From positions 1,116,001 through 1,180,000 of the forward strand of contig NZ_CP012670.1 in assembly GCF_004135735.1 (NCBI RefSeq): DNA of 64,000 nt, read 5' to 3'. The notes below the pieces were generated by a model, which saw nothing but the letters and a program-made list of their open reading frames with translations, was not told the DNA's origin and ran no database searches. Source of the DNA: Sorangium cellulosum (GTDB taxonomy: Bacteria > Myxococcota_A > Polyangia > Polyangiales > Polyangiaceae). The translations under genes were made by a program, and so were the position numbers. Position 1 is the stretch's first letter. Every line of letters begins with the position of its first letter. This document shows, piece after piece, positions 33,728 through 43,979 of the stretch.

Positions 33728-34612
33728 TTGAAGCTGTTCGATCCTCACATTCACATGACCTCTCGGACGACGGACGACTACCAGGCGATGGCCGCTGCCG
33801 GCGTCGTCGCCGTCCTCGAGCCGGCGTTCTGGCTCGGTCAGCCGCGGACGCACGTCGGCTCCTTCGAGGACTACTTCGCGTCGCTGCTCGGCTGGGAGCG
33901 CTTCCGGGCGAGCCAGTTCGGCATCCGCCACCTCTGCACGCTGGGCCTCAACCCGAAGGAAGCCAACAACCCTCGTCTGGCGCAGGGCGTCATCGATCTC
34001 CTGCCGCGCTATCTCGACAAGGAAGGCGTCGTGGCGGTCGGCGAGATTGGGTTTGACGACATGACGCCCGAGGAGGAGAAGGTCTTCGCCCAGCAGGTCG
34101 AGCTCGCGCGAGAGCACGATCTTCCGATCCTCGTGCACACGCCGCACCGCGACAAGAAGCGCGGCACCGAGCGGACGCTCGCCCTGGTGCGGGAGCTTCG
34201 ATTCCCCGAGGAGCGCGTGCTCGTCGATCACAACAACGAGGAGACGCTGCCGCTGGTGCTCGCGACCGGCTGCTGGGCCGGTCACTCCATCTACCCGAAT
34301 ACCAAGATGGATGAAGATCGGATGGTCGCGCTGGTCAAGAAATACGGCGCGGAGCGGATCCTGATCAACAGCGCGGCCGACTGGGGCGTGAGCGACCCCC
34401 TCAAGGTGCCGAAGACGGCAGCGCGCATGCGCGAGAACGGGATCGCGGAGGAGGTGATCGAGCGGATCGTCTGGAAGAACCCGCTCGCCTTCTTCGCCCA
34501 GAGCGGCCGGCTCGACCTCGCGGAGCTCGGAGAGGCGCCCGCGGTGGATCAGCGCGCGCTCTTCGAGGGGAACTCGGTCTTGCGCGGGCAGATGCCCGTC
34601 GTGCAGCGCTGA
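33728..34612 (+). CDS. eboB: EboB, TatD-like metal-dependent hydrolase
   Basis: A 294-residue TIM-barrel amidohydrolase-like protein. The metal ligands are visible: FDPHIHM (HxH), VGEIGFDD (Glu), LVHTPH, LVDHNNEE and NSAADWG (Asp). This TatD-like type with a HIHMTSRT opening is the EboB form. TTG 33728 is chosen for its ribosome site; GTG 33701 would overlap eboA by four bases and adds nine residues. It is soluble and cytoplasmic. The substrate in the Ebo pathway is unknown; hydrolysis of a phosphorylated or amide intermediate is inferred. It is 12 bp from eboF. Confidence 0.9.
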   Translation: MKLFDPHIHMTSRTTDDYQAMAAAGVVAVLEPAFWLGQPRTHVGSFEDYFASLLGWERFRASQFGIRHLCTLGLNPKEANNPRLAQGVIDLLPRYLDKEGVVAVGEIGFDDMTPEEEKVFAQQVELAREHDLPILVHTPHRDKKRGTERTLALVRELRFPEERVLVDHNNEETLPLVLATGCWAGHSIYPNTKMDEDRMVALVKKYGAERILINSAADWGVSDPLKVPKTAARMRENGIAEEVIERIVWKNPLAFFAQSGRLDLAELGEAPAVDQRALFEGNSVLRGQMPVVQR

Positions 34613-34624
34613 ACGGACAGGTTG

Positions 34625-36001
34625 ATGCACCGCACCGTCGTTCTCAACGTCGTCGGGCTCACCGGCGATCTCCTCGGCGACGCCACGCCGAACCTGAAGC
34701 GGTTCGCTCAGGAAGGCGTGATGCGCCCATTGCAGACCGTGTTGCCGGCGGTCACCTGCACGGTCCAGTCGACCTTCACGACGGGCCTGCTCCCGAGCGG
34801 GCACGGCTGCGTCGCGAACGGCTGGTATTTCCGCGACATCGCGGAGGTGAACCTGTGGCGCCAGGCGAACCAGCTCGTGGCCGGGGAGAAGATCTGGGAC
34901 GTCGCGCGCCGGCGCGATCCGACGTTCACCTGCGCCAAGCTGTTCTGGTGGTACAACATGTACAGCTCGGCGGATTACGCGGTGACGCCGCGGCCGATCT
35001 ACTGGGCGGACGGGCTCAAGCTGCCGGACATCTATACCGAGCCGGCGTCGCTGCGCGACGAGCTGGTCTTCCGGCTGGGGGAGTTCCCCCTGTTCAACTT
35101 CTGGGGTCCGAACGCCGACATCCGGTCGACCGAGTGGATCGCGCGGTGCGCGCGCCATGTCTATGACACGCGGCGACCCACGCTGACGTTGGTTTATCTC
35201 CCGCACCTCGACTACAACCTGCAACGGCTGGGGCCGGATCACCCGTCGATCAAGGACGACCTTCGCGCGGTGGACGCCGTGTGCGGGGAGTTGATAGACC
35301 ACGTACGCAGGGACGGGGCGCGGGTGATCGTCCTCTCCGAGTACGGCATCACGCGTGTGACGGGGGCCGTGCACATCAACCGGGCGCTGCGGGAGCAGGG
35401 GCTCCTCCGAGTGCGCGTGGAGCGCGGCCTGGAGAAGCTGGACGCAGGGGCGTCAGAGGCGTTCGCCGTGGCTGACCACCAGGTGGCGCACGTCTACGTG
35501 CGCCGACCGGAGCGCATTGAAGAGGTGAAAAGCCTGCTGGAGGGGCTGCCCGGGGTGGATTTCGTTCTTGATACTGAAGGTAAGCGCTCCGCTGGGTTAG
35601 AACATGCAAGATCGGGCGAGCTCGTCGCCATTTCACAACAGGATCGGTGGTTTAGCTATTACTATTGGCTTGACGATGAGAAGGCTCCGGAGTTTGCCAG
35701 GACTGTTGATATTCACCGAAAGCCTGGCTATGATCCGGTAGAGCTGTTTTTTGACCCTAAGTTGCGCGCGCTGCCTGCTAGCGTAGTGTGGCGATTGGCG
35801 AAGAAGAAGCTTGGGTTTCGCTATCTGATGGATATTGTCCCGCTCGATGCTGCACTGGTGAGGGGATCTCATGGGCGGTTGACTGAACGGCTTGATGGAG
35901 GCCCAGTGTTTATGTCTAGCCGTGACTCGGTTCTGTCGTCGAGTGCGTGTGTTCAAGCCGTCGATGTGCATGATCTGGTGCTGAGGCACGTGTTCGGCTG
36001 A
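34625..36001 (+). CDS. eboF: EboF, phosphodiesterase/nucleotide pyrophosphatase-like protein
   Basis: A 458-residue alkaline-phosphatase-superfamily protein. LNVVGLTGDLLGDATPNL (first metal Asp), PAVTCTVQSTFTTGLLPSGHG (Thr nucleophile region), YLPHLDYNLQRLGPDH (Asp/His ligands), LSEYGIT and RGSHGR are present in order. EboF is the usual last member of ebo clusters. It probably cleaves a phosphodiester or pyrophosphate on the Ebo metabolite. Composition changes sharply near 35570: upstream codons end almost always in G/C, while the last 430 bases use TTA, GCA, AGA, ATT and GAT freely. The frame and family motifs continue without break, which suggests recombination with less GC-rich DNA rather than a frameshift. 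Confidence 0.9.
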   Translation: MHRTVVLNVVGLTGDLLGDATPNLKRFAQEGVMRPLQTVLPAVTCTVQSTFTTGLLPSGHGCVANGWYFRDIAEVNLWRQANQLVAGEKIWDVARRRDPTFTCAKLFWWYNMYSSADYAVTPRPIYWADGLKLPDIYTEPASLRDELVFRLGEFPLFNFWGPNADIRSTEWIARCARHVYDTRRPTLTLVYLPHLDYNLQRLGPDHPSIKDDLRAVDAVCGELIDHVRRDGARVIVLSEYGITRVTGAVHINRALREQGLLRVRVERGLEKLDAGASEAFAVADHQVAHVYVRRPERIEEVKSLLEGLPGVDFVLDTEGKRSAGLEHARSGELVAISQQDRWFSYYYWLDDEKAPEFARTVDIHRKPGYDPVELFFDPKLRALPASVVWRLAKKKLGFRYLMDIVPLDAALVRGSHGRLTERLDGGPVFMSSRDSVLSSSACVQAVDVHDLVLRHVFG

Positions 36002-36063
36002 CTCTCAACGTATTGGCGTTGGGGTTGTGTGGGCGTGAGCGCTGCCGTGCTTCGGGTTGCGAT

Positions 36064-37779
36064 CTAGAATCCAATTTTGGTGATAAACGGTGATATGTCG
36101 TCAATGTACTGTTCGCCAGTGTCGAGTGTGCCTGTTTCGAGGTGCATCTGAAGAGAAAAGCGTCCGGCGATGATGCTCTCGTTGCTGAGGTCTGTCTCGA
36201 TAATGCTTCCGTATGCCAGTCCGGCCGTGTATGTTCTTTTCCACATGGTGCTTCCGACTGAGTTTATCTTGAGCGCCAGTGCGTACTGTCTTTCGCTTGG
36301 GTCCAATATTTCATTGTCGACCAAGATGTTTCTTGCGATTGTGCAGACGATCACGACGTTGTTGAGTTGATCGATGCTGACATCGGACGATAGTACCTGG
36401 GGGCCTGTACTTTGGAGTGAGGTGAAGCCTCGGCTCCATTTGTGGTCGCCAGTTGTGTTGAACTGTGCAACGAACAGCGGCGCTCGTCCTTCTGGTAAAG
36501 GACTGCCGGCCTCGAAGCTGAAGGAACTGCCCTCATAACTGCCCGTGACAGAGATGTTGCCCAGCGTGTCAACATCCAGGGCAGAGGGGTGTGCGTTCTC
36601 GAAGCCGCGGCCCCAGGCAGCATCGCCATTCCTGTCCAGTTTTGTTAGGAACATGCCGGAGCCGTCGATCGGCGGTAGGTTGCCGAGAACTATTTCCGCG
36701 TTGTGGTGTCCGACAAGGACGACGTTGTCGCTTCGATCAACAGCCGCATCAACAAGTGTATCAACCCCACGGCTGCCGAACTGTCGCACCCAGCCACCAT
36801 GTGATGTGCTGGTGTGTCCAGTGCTTCCATCAAGCTTTGCGACATAGATGTCTCGCGTGTTCTCTGGGGTTGTTGGCTCTGTTGTTAATGTCTCGTTGTC
36901 GAGTTCTATGTGGTTTTCGAAGGTCCCCGAGATGATGATGTCGTCGTGTCGTGTGGTGTTGACTTTGGGTCGAGTTGTGTCGTTGTTTATTGGGTTTCCT
37001 GGGAAGCTGCGACTCCAGATGTGTTTCCCCTCGTTGTCAAACTTTGCGATAAACAGCCCTGGTCCGAGATTGAGATCGCCGAAGTTGATTGTGCCATCGT
37101 TGGTGCCGATCACGATGGCATTTCCTGCGCTGTCCACGGCTACGGAAGACGCTTCCTGAGCAGCCACGTCGCCGAACTCGTGACTCCATCGATGCTGTCC
37201 GAGCTTGTCGATGGATGCCACGAAGATATCCGTCTCGCCAGCGCCCATGAGCGGGGCAGACCCAGGTCCGGTATCAAATTGTATGGAGTCTTTGAAATGT
37301 CCTGCTAGGAATATGTTTCCCGATGTGTCGGTCGCCACCGAGTGGATCTGTGCATCCTTGGCGAACGCCCTTGCCCACAAGGTGCAGTCAAACCCATCGC
37401 AGTTCTCGTCTTCCGCGGAAGCGCAGCTCTCTTGCTGGGGGGTTACCTCGTCCTCGCACGTACTCCACATCTCCCCACTGTCGTCGCAGGTCCGTATCCC
37501 GGCTCTGCACAGCCCGATCGCTTCCGTGCCCGGCGGCCCGCTATAGCATCGCTCCGCGATCTCCGGACGGCAGGTGCCTGCGCCGCCAGCTCCGCCTGCT
37601 CCGTCAGCTCCGCCTGCTCCGTCAGCTCCGCCTGACCCGCCAGCGCCGCCAGAGCTTTGGCGCCCTGTCGCAGATGCGTCCTCGAAATCGTCAAGCCCGA
37701 GAATGAGCCCGCAACCAGATCCGGCGAAGATGAACGCCAGAGAGCCGGCCTGTATCATACGAGCGCGATGTGACGTCAT
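36064..37779 (-). CDS. Putative lipoprotein with propeller-like repeats, lower-GC insertion between ebo arms
   Basis: A 571-residue protein; ATG 37779 has GGAG upstream (a frame start at 37839 adds 20 residues). The signal ends in SGC (residue 23). A Gly/Ala/Asp-rich stretch coded by 18-bp repeats follows, then a Cys-rich segment ending CASAEDENCDGFDC, like myxobacterial metal-binding (MopE-like) motifs. The rest is built of repeated blades such as ATDTSGNIFLAGHF, AVDSAGNAIVIG, AVDRSDNVVLVGHH and DVDTLGNISVTGSY, each paired with a DKxGxxxWxRxF segment: an SBBP-like beta-propeller. Surface exposure is inferred. Its codon use differs strongly from the flanking ebo arms. Confidence 0.85.
   Translation of the reverse strand: MTSHRARMIQAGSLAFIFAGSGCGLILGLDDFEDASATGRQSSGGAGGSGGADGAGGADGAGGAGGAGTCRPEIAERCYSGPPGTEAIGLCRAGIRTCDDSGEMWSTCEDEVTPQQESCASAEDENCDGFDCTLWARAFAKDAQIHSVATDTSGNIFLAGHFKDSIQFDTGPGSAPLMGAGETDIFVASIDKLGQHRWSHEFGDVAAQEASSVAVDSAGNAIVIGTNDGTINFGDLNLGPGLFIAKFDNEGKHIWSRSFPGNPINNDTTRPKVNTTRHDDIIISGTFENHIELDNETLTTEPTTPENTRDIYVAKLDGSTGHTSTSHGGWVRQFGSRGVDTLVDAAVDRSDNVVLVGHHNAEIVLGNLPPIDGSGMFLTKLDRNGDAAWGRGFENAHPSALDVDTLGNISVTGSYEGSSFSFEAGSPLPEGRAPLFVAQFNTTGDHKWSRGFTSLQSTGPQVLSSDVSIDQLNNVVIVCTIARNILVDNEILDPSERQYALALKINSVGSTMWKRTYTAGLAYGSIIETDLSNESIIAGRFSLQMHLETGTLDTGEQYIDDISPFITKIGF
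37591..37644 (-). repeat. 18-bp in-frame tandem repeat, three copies
   Basis: TCCGCCTG recurs at 37591, 37609 and 37627 (18-bp period), encoding GGADGA-type collagen-like repeats in the linker after the lipoprotein signal. Confidence 0.75.
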
Positions 37780-37870
37780 GCCTGAGTGTCTCCAGTAGCT
37801 CAACATGTTGTCCCGGTGTTCGGGATGAGTTTTTCGCACGGAGAAGGCGCGTGACCCTCCCGATCTCCCC

Positions 37871-38758
37871 TCACGTCCCCTTCACGACCCGCTGCATCGC
37901 CAGCGTCAGCGGGAAGCCCAGCATGGCCAGCGCCGCCGCGGCGCCGGCCCCCGCCGCGCCGCTCCTCGCGATGAGCACCGCGTCGAGCAGCGAGATCCCC
38001 GCGATGAGCGTCACCACGGCGCGCGGGATCCGGTCCTTCCTCGTTCCCCGCAGCAGCCGCACCGCGTGCACCACGCACCCCGCGAGCGCCCCGTACGCGA
38101 TCGTCCCCACGAGGCCCGCGAGCGGCGCCCCGATCGCATAGAGGAACGGCACCGCCATGAAGCCGAACGCCGACAGGCTGCGCACCGACAGCAGGTTCTC
38201 CTGCTTCGCGATCGCCGTCAGCCCGATCAGGTAGAACAGCAGCGCCATCCCGCCCCCGAGCACCGCGGCCCCGAGCTGTCCCCCCGCCGAGACCGCGGCG
38301 GTCACGTAGACCAGCACCCGGCACAGCCCCATCAGCGCAGGGCTCAGCGGATTGCCCTTGTGCCACGCGTCGTACAGCACGATCGCCCCCGCGAGCAGCG
38401 CGCTCGCCAGGGCCGGCGACAGGCCCCGACCGGAGAGGTGGCCGTCGACCCCCACGATCACCACCCCCGCGCCGAGCAGGCCGTAGCCCACCGCGAACAC
38501 CTCGCCGGCGCTCACCAGCCCGGAGGGGATGGGCCGTTCCGGGCGCTCGCGCGCATCGATGTCGCGGTCGAACGCGTCGTTCAGGAACATCCCGCCCACG
38601 TACATCAGCGACACCGCGAGCCCCACGAGCGCCACCGCCGGCGCACGCAGGTCGGAGCCCGACAGGGCCATGCCGCAGAGCACGTTCGTCCAGACCGTCG
38701 GAAGGTTCGAGACGCGACCGAGCCGCAGGTACACCCGCGCGCGTGAGACCGTTGTCAT
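37871..38758 (-). CDS. eboC: EboC, UbiA-family prenyltransferase
   Basis: A 295-residue polytopic membrane protein with about eight hydrophobic segments. The prenyl-diphosphate site is clear: NDAFDRDIDARERPERPIP (NDxxDxxxD). A second Asp-containing loop (IVLYDAWHKGNP) sits where UbiA enzymes have their second motif. In ebo clusters this gene is eboC; it would prenylate the Ebo metabolite at the membrane. ATG 38758 overlaps the eboE stop (ATGA), so it is the last gene of the minus-strand eboD-eboE-eboC operon. Confidence 0.92.
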   Translation of the reverse strand: MTTVSRARVYLRLGRVSNLPTVWTNVLCGMALSGSDLRAPAVALVGLAVSLMYVGGMFLNDAFDRDIDARERPERPIPSGLVSAGEVFAVGYGLLGAGVVIVGVDGHLSGRGLSPALASALLAGAIVLYDAWHKGNPLSPALMGLCRVLVYVTAAVSAGGQLGAAVLGGGMALLFYLIGLTAIAKQENLLSVRSLSAFGFMAVPFLYAIGAPLAGLVGTIAYGALAGCVVHAVRLLRGTRKDRIPRAVVTLIAGISLLDAVLIARSGAAGAGAAAALAMLGFPLTLAMQRVVKGT

Positions 38759-40244
38759 GCTCCCTCTCCGTCGCCTGCGCGCCCGCTGTCGCCTGCGCGC
38801 GTTCCGCCGCCCGCGCGCCCGCCGTCGCCCGCGCGCATTCCGCCGCCCGCGCGCATTCCGCCGCCCGCGCGCCCGCCGCCGCCCGCGCGCCCGCCGCCGC
38901 CCGCGCGCCCGCCGCCGCCCGCGCGCCCGCCGCCGCCCGCGCTCCCTGACCCCACCATCCGCTCCTCCACCCAGCGAAGCTCCCTGGCCACCGCCTCGAC
39001 CACGCCTCCCCGCCGCTGGTCCTCCGGAAGCACATCCCAGGTGTAGGTCTCCACCTCGAGGTGCTGCGTCGCAGGCCGCCCTCGCAAGTGCGACAGCAGC
39101 GCCGCGAGCTCGGGCTGCGTCGTCGCCAGCGCGCCCTCGAACCCACGGAAGATCGGCATGTGAAAGTGGATGCGCCACTCGAGCGGCCTCGCCCCCGCCG
39201 GCGCCGCCCGCGCGCCGTCGAGCGCCGCGAGCGCCTCGGGCAGGTCCAGGTAGCGAACGAGCTCGCCCCCGCCCGCGCGCCGCTCGACCACCTGGTGCAG
39301 GTAGACGACGTCCTCCGCATACGCGCGCAGCCTCGCCATCGCCGCCGCGTCGCGCTCCGCCACGTTCGCGCGCAGGCCCGCGCTGATCTGCACCTTGTGC
39401 ACCCCGATGCCCGCCGCCTCGAGCGCCGCGAGCGACGCGGGCGCGTCCTCGAACTCGACCGCCATGTGGCAGGCGTCGAAGCAGACGCCGAGGTGCGTCC
39501 GGAGCGCCTCCTCGGCCGCCGGCACGCTCATCCCGGCCAGCGCGGCGAGCTCCCGGGCGCGTTCCCGCGAGAAGACGTGCTCGGTGAAGAAGTCGATCGT
39601 CTCCGGCGTCGTCTCGAGGAAGCAGCACGGCTCGGGCTCCAGCGCCAGCGCGATGCGCTTGCCCGTACGGCGATGGAGCTCGACCAGGTGCGCCGCGTGC
39701 CGCACGAGGCGCCGCGCGATCGCCTCCGCGTCGTCCGGCGCGCGCACCCGCGGGCGGAAGGCGCCGGGCACGGTGCTGACGCTGCCCATCAGGCCCTCCT
39801 CGGCCGGCAGCAGCGCGGCCAGGAGCGTCGCCAGCCGATCGCTGTAGGCGAGGCGCTCGTCGTCGAGCCAGTCCGGCAGGTACACGCGCTCTTTCACCGG
39901 CGCCCCGTGAAACCGGCCGTACGGGAAGCCGTTCAGCGTGAAGACATAGAGCCCGTTCCGCTCGAGAAAATCGCGGAACGCCTCGAGCTCCGCCGGCGCG
40001 GCGAGCTCCGCCGCCGCCCTCGCCGAGAGCCGCAGCCCCACGCCGCGCGGGCGGCGCTCGCCGGGGCCGCCGCCCCCCGCGCCGCCTCGTCCGTCGCCCG
40101 GCGGCGCGCCGCCCTGCCCGCTGTCCGCGCGCGACCAGATGGCGCAGAGGTGCGCCTCCAGGCTCCGCTTCACCTCGGACCACGTCTCGCCCGCGTGGAT
40201 GTTCGTGCAGTACGTGAGGTGCGGCGAGCCCGCGCACGCGAGCC

Positions 40245-40248
<4 letters not shown>
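38755..40248 (-). CDS. eboE: EboE, TIM-barrel sugar-isomerase-like protein with Gly/Arg repeat tail
   Basis: A 497-residue protein starting at GTG 40248 inside the eboD stop (GTGA). LTYCTNIHAGETW opens the family; YVFTLNGFPYGRFHG, IALALEPEPCCFLETTPE, GVCFDACHMAVEFED, VHKVQISAGL, WRIHFHMPIF and LEVETYTWDVLP give the xylose-isomerase-like barrel with its metal Glu/Asp/His residues. The family is annotated as metabolite traffic protein EboE. Oddly, the last 60 or so residues are a low-complexity tail of about ten GGGGRA-type hexapeptides encoded by an 18-bp repeat, which I do not know from other EboE proteins. Its stop overlaps eboC (ATGA). Confidence 0.92.
38770..38942 (-). repeat. 18-bp in-frame tandem repeat, about ten copies, 3' end of eboE
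   Basis: GCGCGC recurs with an 18-bp period (38777, 38795, 38813, 38831, 38849 and on). The central copies are nearly identical and the 3'-most ones diverge (GDGGRA, GGGTRA, GDSGRA). They encode the Gly/Arg-rich tail of EboE. Confidence 0.9.
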
Positions 40249-41468
<1,220 letters not shown>

Positions 41469-41707
41469 CGACGCCGAGCTTCGAGAGCGGCCATCAAGCC
41501 GTCAAGGTGCTTCCTCGCCCGGATCGGGCGTCCTGCGGCAGGATGAAAACTTCCCCTTGGCGGCGGACGGCCTTCCTGCAATGCTGCCGACGTTGCGCGA
41601 CCCGCGCTTCCGCGCGCCGGCGCGGTCGCGCCCCCGTGCCGCCTCACGTTCCCCTCTTCGATGCAGACGCCATGGAAGGCACAGCCCGTCCCACCCAACG
41701 GTCATTC

Positions 41708-42319
41708 ATGAGAAGAGTGCCCTTGGCAGCAGCGGCAGGCCTCGCCCTGGCTGCGCTCTCTCTGGGGTGCTCGCCCACGTACGTCTACAATCCGGCGAAT
41801 TACGCGAAGGAGTATGATCCGCGTAAGCACGAGTACGTGATCGGCGTGGGGGATCAGCTCCGGGTCAACGTGTGGCGCATGCCCGACCTGTCGAGCGAGG
41901 CGCTGGTCAGGGCCGATGGCGTCATCACGATGCCGCTCATCGGCGACGTCCGCGTGGCGGGCAGCACCCCGACCCAGGTCCGCGAGGAGCTGAAGCGGCG
42001 GTTCTCGGAGTTCGTGAAGGACGAGACGGCCGTGATCACGGTCGCGGTGACGTCGATCAACAGCTACCGGTTCGTGGTCAGCGGCAACGTCGCCCGCGCC
42101 GGGATCTACACGGCCAGCCACTTCGTCTCGGTGTCCGAGGCGCTCGCCATGGCCGGCGGGCCGAACCAGTTCGCGTCGACGGAGCAGATCCTGCTCATCC
42201 GCATGGACTCCCCCGGCAAGTTCCGGCAGATCCCCATCAACTACGACGATATCGCCTCGCGCGCGCGGCCCGAGCAGGACCTCGTGCTCAAGGCCGGCGA
42301 TACCGTCTTCGTGCCCTGA
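41708..42319 (+). CDS. wza: Short OPX polysaccharide export lipoprotein (Wza-like)
   Basis: A 203-residue protein from ATG 41708; upstream in-frame starts have no ribosome site. The signal ends in a lipobox (LSLGC). The export (PES) domain follows: EYVIGVGDQLRVNVWRMPDL, GVITMPLIGDV, then one SLBB-like domain (SYRFVVSGNVARAGIY). The protein ends at AGDTVFVP and lacks the second SLBB part and C-terminal amphipathic helix by which classic Wza crosses the outer membrane. It therefore probably needs a partner pore; the beta-barrel at 47552-48955 is a good candidate. First gene of the polysaccharide locus, 4 bp from wzx. Confidence 0.92.
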   Translation: MRRVPLAAAAGLALAALSLGCSPTYVYNPANYAKEYDPRKHEYVIGVGDQLRVNVWRMPDLSSEALVRADGVITMPLIGDVRVAGSTPTQVREELKRRFSEFVKDETAVITVAVTSINSYRFVVSGNVARAGIYTASHFVSVSEALAMAGGPNQFASTEQILLIRMDSPGKFRQIPINYDDIASRARPEQDLVLKAGDTVFVP

Positions 42320-42323
42320 TCTC

Positions 42324-43805
42324 GTGGCCGGCTCCTCGGCGCTCGCTCGTAAGGCCGTCCTCGGCGCGGCGTGGACGATCGCGACCGGGCTCGGCTCGCG
42401 CGTGCTCGGCCTGCTGGGCACCCTCGTCCTCACCCGGTTCATCGCGCCGGACGTGTACGGCGAGGTCTCGGCCGCCGCCGTCGTCGTCATGACGGCGCAT
42501 TTCATGTCGAGCCTCGGCATCGGCCAGTTCATCGCGTCGAGGCCGAGCCTCGACCGCCAGATGGTCTTCAACGCGACCGTCTACTTCCTCCTGGCCGGGG
42601 GCGTCGCCATCGGCGGCGTGTACCTCCTGCGAGAGCCGATCGCGGAGCACCTCGTCGGCGCGCCGGGGATGCTCGAGTTCATGCCCGGGCTCGTCGTGGC
42701 GATGCTCATCGACCGGCTCTGGTACATCCCCGACCGCCTGCTCATCCGCGACCTGCGCTTCCGCAGCGTGAGCCTGCGCAACGCGGCCGGCGAGCTCACC
42801 TACACCGTGTCGTCGGTCGCCCTCGCGGTGCTCGGCTGGGGCGGCGACGCCATCGTCGCCGCGACGCTCCTGCGCGCCGTCGTCCGCGTGGCCACCACCC
42901 TCCCGGCGGTGAAGCTCTCCGAGTGGCTCACGCCGAGCCCGCTGTCGCGCGAGAAGGCGCGCGAGCTGCTCTCCTTCGGCATCCCGCTCAACTTCGGATC
43001 GCTGGCGAACTTCGGTGCCTCGAAGTGGGACAACCTCGTCATGATCCGCCTCTTCGGCGAGCACGTCGGCGGGCTCTACAACCTCGCGTGGAACCTCGCC
43101 GACATCCCGGCCTCGCAGGTCGGCGAGCGCATCGGCGACGTGCTCGTCCCGTCGTTCTCGAAGCTCGAGCCGGAGCAGCGCAAGACGGCGCTCGTCCGCG
43201 CGCTCACGCTGCTCTCGCTCCTCGTCTTCCCGCTCGCGGTCGGCCTCGGCGCGGTCGCCCCGACCATCCTGAACGACACGTTCTTCAACGAAGCCTGGGA
43301 GTCGGCCGGCCCGCTCCTGGCCGTGCTGTCGGCGCTCGGCGTCACCCGCCCGATCGGCTGGGTCCTGTCCTCGTACATGCAGGTCTACGGCCGGACGCGG
43401 ACGATCATGGTCCTCGAGTGGCTCAAGGTCGCCGCGATCGTCGGCGGCATCGCGCTGCTCGGATCCATCGGGGGCGTGCTCTGGGCGTGCGCGGGCGTCG
43501 GCGTTGCGTTCGGGGTGCACGCCCTGGCGAGCCTCTGGGTCGTCAAGCGCGCCGACGGCGTCCCCTACACGCGGCTCCTGCGGCCGCTGATCCGTCCGCT
43601 CATCGCGTGCCTGCCCATGGTCGCGGCCGTGCTTGCCGTCCGCTACGGCATGGCGCGGCTCGGCGAGCTGCCCCGCGGCGTCCGACTCGGCTCCGAGGTG
43701 GTCGTGGGCGCGCTCGCCTTCATCGTGTCCGCGCTCGCGATCGCGCCGCACGCGTCGCGCGATTTTCTGACGCTCGCCCGCGAGGCGATGCGCCGCCGAC
43801 AGTAG
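42324..43805 (+). CDS. wzx: Polysaccharide flippase (Wzx, MOP superfamily)
   Basis: A 493-residue polytopic protein from GTG 42324 with 12 to 14 hydrophobic segments and the N-terminal AAWTIATGLGSRVLGLLGTL typical of MOP flippases. GAAWT and FGSLANFGASKWDNLVMI match the polysaccharide_synt family. It would flip undecaprenyl-linked repeat units to the periplasm in the Wzx/Wzy route. It follows wza directly, and a small stem-loop lies 41 bp after its stop. Confidence 0.92.
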   Translation: MAGSSALARKAVLGAAWTIATGLGSRVLGLLGTLVLTRFIAPDVYGEVSAAAVVVMTAHFMSSLGIGQFIASRPSLDRQMVFNATVYFLLAGGVAIGGVYLLREPIAEHLVGAPGMLEFMPGLVVAMLIDRLWYIPDRLLIRDLRFRSVSLRNAAGELTYTVSSVALAVLGWGGDAIVAATLLRAVVRVATTLPAVKLSEWLTPSPLSREKARELLSFGIPLNFGSLANFGASKWDNLVMIRLFGEHVGGLYNLAWNLADIPASQVGERIGDVLVPSFSKLEPEQRKTALVRALTLLSLLVFPLAVGLGAVAPTILNDTFFNEAWESAGPLLAVLSALGVTRPIGWVLSSYMQVYGRTRTIMVLEWLKVAAIVGGIALLGSIGGVLWACAGVGVAFGVHALASLWVVKRADGVPYTRLLRPLIRPLIACLPMVAAVLAVRYGMARLGELPRGVRLGSEVVVGALAFIVSALAIAPHASRDFLTLAREAMRRRQ

Positions 43806-43846
43806 GGCATTCCCCGATACCGCAGGCGGCGCTCTTCTCCGAAGAT

Positions 43847-43867
43847 CTCTCCCGTCGACAGGGAGAG
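43847..43867 (+). terminator. Stem-loop after wzx
   Basis: CTCTCCC and GGGAGAG form a perfect 7-bp stem around a 7-base loop, 41 bases after the wzx stop. No T-run follows, so intrinsic termination would be weak; mRNA processing or partial termination before the dehydrogenase gene is possible. Confidence 0.4.
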
Positions 43868-43979
43868 GGCGACTTCGACGCCCGAGCGAAATCTGAGGGC
43901 CTGTGGTAGCGTCGAACCCCTCTCTTCGAACCTGGGTCGGGGGCCGCAGGGCGGCTCCCATCACTGGAGATAAAAGGAA

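Larger units (their letters stand above)
35560..37860. other. Lower-GC patch covering the 3' end of eboF and the next gene
   Basis: From about 35560 to 37860 the sequence is visibly AT-richer than all its neighbours, with many A/T-ending codons. It starts inside eboF, spans the lipoprotein gene and ends before eboC. No transposase, integrase or flanking direct repeat is seen. It reads as imported or exchanged DNA. Confidence 0.7.

Noticed and set aside
35560..36001. Frameshift or truncation in eboF at the composition change
   Set aside because: The frame stays open and family motifs (LAKKKLGFRY, RGSHGR) continue to a normal end, so recombination fits better.
35560..37860. Insertion sequence or genomic island with its own mobility genes
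   Set aside because: No transposase, integrase, tRNA or flanking direct repeat is visible around the lower-GC patch.
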